Shown: positions 59,312 to 64,000 of the stretch, in pieces
Layout of the letters: each line of letters opens with the position of its first letter
Position numbering within the stretch: the stretch's first letter is position 1
From: Pycnococcus provasolii
Taxonomy: Eukaryota > Chlorophyta > Pseudoscourfieldiophyceae > Pseudoscourfieldiales
NCBI GenBank assembly: GCA_049487715.1
Contig: CP150578.1
Coordinates: forward strand, 372,001-436,000
Length of the DNA: 64,000 nucleotides
Reading direction: 5' to 3'
Notes under the pieces: model-generated
Told to the model about the DNA's origin: nothing
Database searches by the model: none
The model's input: only the letters and a program-made list of their open reading frames with translations
Made by a program: the position numbers and the translations under genes

Positions 59312-60370
59312 GGAGAGAGAGCTCTATGATATCACGTGACCGATGACCCCACGGGAGCGAGATGGAGGGAGAGATTTGAATGGCGGGGAGAACATCGGGA
59401 ACAACAGGAAAAAACGCATACCAACACAACAAACCGGTATCCCCAAGGGACCTCGGAGAAAGATAGACGAACAACCCTAACCCGAACCCAGTAACCCTAA
59501 CCCTAACCCAGTAGCCCTAACCCTAACCCAGTAGCCCTACTCGTAGTTGGTAGTTGGAGCCCTTACATACCCTAACGTGCTCCTCCCTAAGAGTAGGTAG
59601 CCTTCCCCTCTCCTAGAGCTGGACTCTTCGTTCCTTCCCGAGGAACATTGGCACCTCCCCAACTCACCCCACAAGCAACGCTCAAGGAATCCCTCAAGGC
59701 ATCCCTCAAGGCTCAAGCAAGTCCGATTAACTTAACTGCTCTTCAATCAGTCGTATTTACAGTAGTTCTACAATACGCATCACGCACACATGACTTCATC
59801 AGGTTGCACATGCTCGCAGGAGTCGCTCAGGTTGTTGTCTCCTCAAGGGTGAATCCTCCATGGAGAGGAAGAATACCTGGGAAGAAGAAATAACAGGGAT
59901 CCCACCGAGGTGGTTCCACCGGAGCTCCTCACCTCCACCTAGGTGGCCTTTTCATCATGAGGTGTGCTCTCCAAAGGCCAAGGTGAAAGCCCTTATGAAC
60001 TTTGCTGAAGTTACTACTCCGGGACCCGTTCTTCTTCTTCCCAAGGCCAAGGGCAATTCTCGTTGAGTTGATGAGAATACGCTCGTTCTTGGAATACGCT
60101 CGTTCTTAGACTAAGGGTTCTTGGAGTCGTTCTTGGAGCTCGTTCTTGGAGTCGACTGTTCCTCCCAGGGGCCGGCCCATGATGGTCCCGAGCTTATTCT
60201 CGTAGGTAGACGGCCTCCTCGTTAAAAGAAGGCGTTGCCCAGGTTAAGTCTCCCTTCCCTTCGAAGCCCGTTAATAAGGGCCCCGTCCTGTTCCGCCTAC
60301 CTCGTTCCCTTAAGAGGAACCCTTCCCCTTCGCAGAACAACACCTTCTCCAAGCTTCAGCTTTGCATATC
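59312..60370. other. Long divergent intergenic region with telomere-like and GTTCTTGGA repeats
   Basis: AAACCGGTATCCCCAAGGGA lies at 59431-59450, about 120 bases upstream of the transporter start. ACCCTAACCCAGTAGCCCTA-type repeats run at 59473-59540, and four to five CGTTCTTGGA words at 60084-60152. ORFs here are short and unconvincing. Confidence 0.5.
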
Positions 60371-62437
60371 ATGGACGCCGCGTACCTGAAGGATACCGTC
60401 GGCCCCGCGCTCGCGTCCGCGTGCGCAGCCACGGCCATAGCCATGCCGCCCGACCCCGTCGAGTACCTCGGCATGTACCTCCTCAAGCACGTCAAGAACG
60501 TTCAGGTGGAAACCGCCTTCTTCGACGAAAAGGCGGTGCGCCTCGCTCGCGAACAGGAGGAAGCAGAAAAGGCGGAGGTGGCGGCACTCGCCGCGGCACA
60601 ACTCGCCGAGGCGAAGGAAAAGGCGGTCGCGCAGGTGCGCGCGCTCGTCGCCGAGCCGAACGAGTGCCTGCAGGCGGCCGTCGACGTCATCTCCAAGTTC
60701 ACCGAGTGCGGAGGAGCGTACGCCATGAACGTCGTCAGCCCGCCCGTCGTGGACACGCCCGTCGAGGAGGACGAAGACGACGACGCGCTCGCGGAGGCGC
60801 AGAAGGCGTGCGTCGAGCAGGAAGTGGCGGACAGCGCCGCGCTCGAGGAGGAAATCGCAAAGGCGCAGGAGGAGGAGGATGCTGCCAAGGCGGCAGCCGA
60901 GGAGGCGGGTGAGCCGTGGCCGCCGGAGGAGGAACCCGTCGAGACGGAGGTTGTTGAGCAGGATTACTCCGAGTGCTTCCTCGACTACATCGTCGCCTCC
61001 GAAGGACAGAGCTTCATGGTCGGATCCACACTAAAACGTGGCCAGCCGGAGAACGCCGAGACGGACCCGCCCACACCCGCAACAGAGGACGAGGGTGTCA
61101 GCCTGAGCGTGCTTGACGAGGACACCAAGTCGCTCGAGCTCAAGAACGTGCTGTACAACGAAAAGGTGAAGCACTTCAAGAAGTTCCCGCGCGTGGGAGG
61201 GTACGCCGTGCACGGCCTGAAGAGCGTGGCGTCAACCACACGGAAGGAGCTGCCAGAGCTGCTGACGCGGCGCAACGCGTACAAGCCCGTCGAGGTTCCG
61301 GAGGGTGAGGAGCCGAAGGTTTACTCCGTGCTCGAGAAGGCGAAGGAAGTGCCGCTGGAGGATCCAGGCAGGTACCGCGTCATGATTGCCACGGATTCGC
61401 TCAAGCCGCGTGCGGAGGGCAAGCCGTTCGCCGAGGCTGACCTTGAGTTCATTGCCCAGGTTGCGAAGGCTGTGGAGGAAGCGCTGCAGGAGCGCGAGGC
61501 GACGTTCGTCGCGCCGGACAAGGCGGACGCGTCGTTCGCCGCGTACGAGGCGCTGCTCGCAGCCGTGGCTGAGATTGACGCCGCGGCGGTGGAAGAGCAG
61601 GAGAAGCTCGAGGCTGAGCATGCGACGAAGATGGAGGAACTGCCCGCGGCGGAGGAGGCGGCTTCCGTGCTGCCGGAGGAGCCGCCGGTGGAGGTTCCGG
61701 AGGGCGAGGAGCCGCCGCCCCCAACGTCGGAGGAGCTGAATGAGCTCTTGTTGGCTGCGCAGAAGGCTGTTCCACCAATCACACCCGCCGAGGCGCTCGT
61801 TGCGGCTGCCACGCACAAGCACGCGACGAGCCTGTCCGCCTTCATGCGCGCGGTCGAGGATCTCAAGGCTTGCGGCGCAGACGCGTTCACGACGCTCATT
61901 TCGCATGGCGAGTGCAACCCGCCGGAGCTGACGTACCAGGTGCTTAAGGCTGCGTTGTTCGCCGTTGGCTACGACTACGAGACGTTCAACACGTGGCGCA
62001 AGCTGCGCACGCTTCTCACGCCTTCGTTCGTCGAGGAAATTTTCGTCGCATTCGACTTCAACCTCGACCGATCGAAGGACACGTGGAAGTGGGTTCGCGC
62101 CCTGGTGAAGCCGTACGAGGGGATTGAGGCTGGCACGCTGCGCCCGGCTCTCAAGGTTCTCGCTGCCGACGGTGTGATTGGTCTCCCTCTGCTCGGTTTC
62201 CTGACGACGCTTAAGCGCGTTCAGGATGACGGCGAGTCTCTGCGCGCGGCTGTGAAGAGCCTGAACGAGTTCAAGGTTGCTCTTCAGGTTGCGGACGACG
62301 CGGTTAAGATTCGCAAGGAGTTTGAGGAGGCTGAGCGCCTTGCGAAGGAGGAGGCTGAGCGTCTTGAGCGCGAGAAGCTGGACTACCACGAGGTTCCTCA
62401 GGAAGGCGCGGAGGGCGAGGCGGCGGCGGCTGAGTAA
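60371..62437 (+). CDS. DPY-30 + GAF protein, radial-spoke RSP2-like (688 aa)
   Basis: Start ATG 60371. Residues 1-42 form a DPY-30 motif (YLKDTVGPALASACAATAIA, MPPDPVEYLGMYLLKHVKN), a dimerisation helix pair. A long Ala/Glu helix follows. Residues ~195-375 look like a GAF domain (FLDYIVASEGQSFMVGSTLK, VSLSVLDEDTKSLELKNVLY, KFPRVGGYAV, then YRVMIATDSL...FAEADLEFIAQVAKAVEEAL). DPY-30 followed by GAF is the layout of Chlamydomonas RSP2 in the radial-spoke neck. The C-terminal half is helical with acidic linkers and ends in a charged coil (KEFEEAERLAKEEAERLERE). It implies that the organism builds a motile cilium. Confidence 0.8.
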   Translation: MDAAYLKDTVGPALASACAATAIAMPPDPVEYLGMYLLKHVKNVQVETAFFDEKAVRLAREQEEAEKAEVAALAAAQLAEAKEKAVAQVRALVAEPNECLQAAVDVISKFTECGGAYAMNVVSPPVVDTPVEEDEDDDALAEAQKACVEQEVADSAALEEEIAKAQEEEDAAKAAAEEAGEPWPPEEEPVETEVVEQDYSECFLDYIVASEGQSFMVGSTLKRGQPENAETDPPTPATEDEGVSLSVLDEDTKSLELKNVLYNEKVKHFKKFPRVGGYAVHGLKSVASTTRKELPELLTRRNAYKPVEVPEGEEPKVYSVLEKAKEVPLEDPGRYRVMIATDSLKPRAEGKPFAEADLEFIAQVAKAVEEALQEREATFVAPDKADASFAAYEALLAAVAEIDAAAVEEQEKLEAEHATKMEELPAAEEAASVLPEEPPVEVPEGEEPPPPTSEELNELLLAAQKAVPPITPAEALVAAATHKHATSLSAFMRAVEDLKACGADAFTTLISHGECNPPELTYQVLKAALFAVGYDYETFNTWRKLRTLLTPSFVEEIFVAFDFNLDRSKDTWKWVRALVKPYEGIEAGTLRPALKVLAADGVIGLPLLGFLTTLKRVQDDGESLRAAVKSLNEFKVALQVADDAVKIRKEFEEAERLAKEEAERLEREKLDYHEVPQEGAEGEAAAAE

Positions 62438-62828
62438 ACCGTAAACCAGTTATCCATACCGGCGTAACAACCTCGATTCCTATCTTAGACTCGTATCGTA
62501 TCGCATCGCATCGTATCGTGGAGTACCCACCCTGTAGGCCCAACCTACATGGAAGAAGTCTTCAAATCACCGACTCGTACCGTACCAAACTCGCCGTCGA
62601 AGAATTCCTCGGCATAGAAAGTATAGACTAGTATGTAAGGACCACTTAAGGTAGCTAGGCTATCCACATCCGTCCGGGGAGGTTCGGGGTTCGGGTTAGG
62701 GGTTCGGGTTCGGGTTTTCGTTTTCGGGTTCTGGGGGTTCTCTCCCGTCCCACGTGGAATGCCTTTTATGAATTCCTTGCCCCTGTCCTGTCGTCGCTCG
62801 GCACACCCTGATCAGGTTCGTCATCGGC
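62438..62828. promoter_or_regulatory. Upstream region of PPT1 with degenerate telomere-like motif
   Basis: CGTATCGCATCGCATCGTATCG repeats at 62496-62518; GGGGTTCGGGTTAGGGGTTCGGGTTCGGG at 62685-62714, about 115 bases before the PPT1 start codon. No gene. Confidence 0.45.
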
Positions 62829-63806
62829 ATGGCGCCGCTTTGCGTTCGCTTCAAGGCTTGTGTACCTGTGGCTTTTGTTTGCTTATTGCTCTCATCTTCA
62901 TGGTTGGTCTCTGGCTCCCGGCTTTCAGGAGGATTAGGATTAGAAGAGGTTGAGGTTACACTAGCGGCGAAGCCTTTAGGGGGTGCTCCCCCTGTTGTGC
63001 TCTGGCACGGCATGGGCGACACGTACTCGTCCTCAGGCATGTCTGAGATAGCCGATACCATCAAGTCTCTCACGGGGGGCGCGTTCGTGTACTCCGTGCG
63101 AATCTCCGACGACGCGTCGAAAGATCGCGAGTTTACCTTCTTAGGTGACATGAATGCCATGCTCGCGCAAGTGTGCGACGACCTCGCGAAAATACCGGAA
63201 CTGCAAGACGGTTTTAACGCCATCGGCTTCTCGCAAGGCGGACAGTTCCTGCGCGCGTACGTGCAGAGGTGCAACAAGCCACGCGTCAAAAATTTGGTGA
63301 CTATGGGCGGACAGCACATGGGCGTTTCAAACTACCCTGGGTGCCTCGGCAATAATCCAGTGTGCAGAAGTGTTCGCGCACTCCTCGAGCTTGGTGCCTA
63401 CAACCCAGCAGTGCAAAAACGGGTTGTACAAGCACAGTACTTCAGAGATACCGCGCAGTACGACGTATACCTGCGCGAGTCCATCTTCCAGGCGGACATC
63501 AACAACGAACGCTCTCAAAAGAATGCGACGTACAAAGAAAATCTCCTTAGTTTACAGCACCTCGTGTTGTACGAGTTTCAAGACGATACCACGGTGGTGC
63601 CTCGCATCTCAAGCCTGTTTGGCGAAGTCGTAAACCGGCACGTCATACCATATAACGAGACTGACCTTTACAAGGAGGACTGGATTGGACTGAAGGGACT
63701 AGACGATGCAGGTCGCCTCTTCCTGGGCGTCGTTCCTCATGCGGTGCATATGCAGATAAACTTGGATTGGTTCAAGAAGAACGTGATACAACAGTGGTTC
63801 GTGTAA
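62829..63806 (+). CDS. PPT1: Palmitoyl-protein thioesterase 1 (PPT1)
   Basis: A lysosomal enzyme removing palmitate from cysteine residues of degraded proteins. The N-terminal VPVAFVCLLLSSSWLVSGS is a signal peptide. The alpha/beta-hydrolase core shows PPVVLWHGMGDTY, the nucleophile Ser in NAIGFSQGGQFLRAYVQRCN (residue ~134), TMGGQHMGVSNYPGCLG, QYDVYLRESIFQADINNER, the Asp in YEFQDDTTVVP (~251), and the His in LGVVPHAVHMQINLDWF (~303). The match to animal PPT1 runs over the whole length, including LYKEDWIGLKGLDDAGRL. A single exon, 325 aa, normal for the family. Confidence 0.95.
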   Translation: MAPLCVRFKACVPVAFVCLLLSSSWLVSGSRLSGGLGLEEVEVTLAAKPLGGAPPVVLWHGMGDTYSSSGMSEIADTIKSLTGGAFVYSVRISDDASKDREFTFLGDMNAMLAQVCDDLAKIPELQDGFNAIGFSQGGQFLRAYVQRCNKPRVKNLVTMGGQHMGVSNYPGCLGNNPVCRSVRALLELGAYNPAVQKRVVQAQYFRDTAQYDVYLRESIFQADINNERSQKNATYKENLLSLQHLVLYEFQDDTTVVPRISSLFGEVVNRHVIPYNETDLYKEDWIGLKGLDDAGRLFLGVVPHAVHMQINLDWFKKNVIQQWFV

Positions 63807-63828
63807 CTCAATCAATTACAACTCTCAA

Positions 63829-63999
63829 CTACAGGTTGTTGTCAGCCTGCGCAGGCGGAGGTGTTACGTCGGTCATCGCGACGCTCATGCCATTGGGCCT
63901 CGCCAGATGTCCAAACGGCGTCATTGCAGGTACTCCAGGTGTCGCGTGCATTGCGGCAGGAGCTTGTGCCATCTTCTCCGCTGTCTCTGGTGCATCCTC
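63829..63999 (-). CDS. C-terminal end of an unidentified gene (truncated by window edge)
   Basis: On the minus strand the frame is open from the window edge to a stop at 63829-63831, giving 56 residues rich in Ala, Pro and Met (EKMAQAPAAMHATPGVPAM, TPFGHLARPNGM) and ending PPPAQADNNL. The stop lies 22 bases from the PPT1 stop, the tight convergent spacing seen elsewhere in the window. No family can be assigned from this piece. Confidence 0.55.
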   Translation of the reverse strand, partial: EDAPETAEKMAQAPAAMHATPGVPAMTPFGHLARPNGMSVAMTDVTPPPAQADNNL

Positions 64000-64000
64000 G

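Noticed and set aside
59648-60066. Short plus-strand ORFs before the RSP2-like gene
   Set aside because: No conserved features, and they lie in a repeat-rich promoter region.
61232-62389. Minus-strand ORF (385 codons) opposite the RSP2-like gene
   Set aside because: Leu/Arg-rich shadow of the DPY-30/GAF gene.

Overview
The window is nuclear DNA from a eukaryotic, photosynthetic and probably flagellate protist. A green alga, perhaps of prasinophyte grade, fits best. The evidence is: an HCF244/Ycf39-type photosystem II assembly factor and CP12-like proteins with plastid transit peptides, all nuclear encoded; a DPY-30 plus GAF protein of the radial-spoke RSP2 type; two GT29 sialyltransferase-like genes; GC-rich compact genes with few short GT-AG introns; and TGTAA motifs just after several stop codons, the usual green-algal poly(A) signal. 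Lineage assignment is inference. Genes lie on both strands with no operons.

Layout. 0-6.4 kb: 3' end of TSR1 (ribosome biogenesis), a large low-complexity protein, a TOG/HEAT protein. 7-9.2 kb: ribosomal protein uL29 (intron right after the start codon) and splicing factor SF3B4. 9.5-15 kb: a possible ciliary coiled-coil protein, an SH3-like hypothetical gene, an organelle-targeted DGQHR protein. 15.5-17 kb: debris of an AidB-like acyl-CoA dehydrogenase and a Ty1/copia retrotransposon. 17.2-19.7 kb: first GT29 gene. 20.1-21.6 kb: an HNH nuclease gene held between ~200-bp direct repeats. 21.7-28.9 kb: a very large secreted or membrane RCC1 plus cysteine-rich repeat protein. 29.7-38.5 kb: HCF244, a plastid membrane protein, SF3A3, phosphoserine aminotransferase, a small membrane protein. 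38.7-41.2 kb: PAT1-like mRNA decay factor.

41.4-44.0 kb is the most unusual region. A second HNH gene is split by a ~2-kb mobile element that carries a DNA-methyltransferase-like ORF, has 294-bp identical repeats and leaves a 4-bp target duplication. 44.3-64 kb: zinc-finger/CMD fusion, tandem CP12-like protein, second GT29 gene, Cj0069-like ATP-grasp protein, CS-domain protein, papain-like protease, U-box protein, PITH protein, small membrane protein, TBC Rab-GAP, nucleotide-sugar/triose-phosphate transporter, RSP2-like protein, palmitoyl-protein thioesterase, and the C-terminus of an unidentified gene.

Two window-wide patterns stand out. Telomere-like TTAGGG/CCCTAA runs and short recurrent motifs (GGGGATCC; AACCGGTATCCCC) lie between genes, often just upstream of start codons. 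Several otherwise good genes (SF3A3, the RCC1/cysteine-rich gene, the HNH copy, the SH3-like gene) each carry one extra base in a homopolymer, which points to residual sequencing indels or recent decay.
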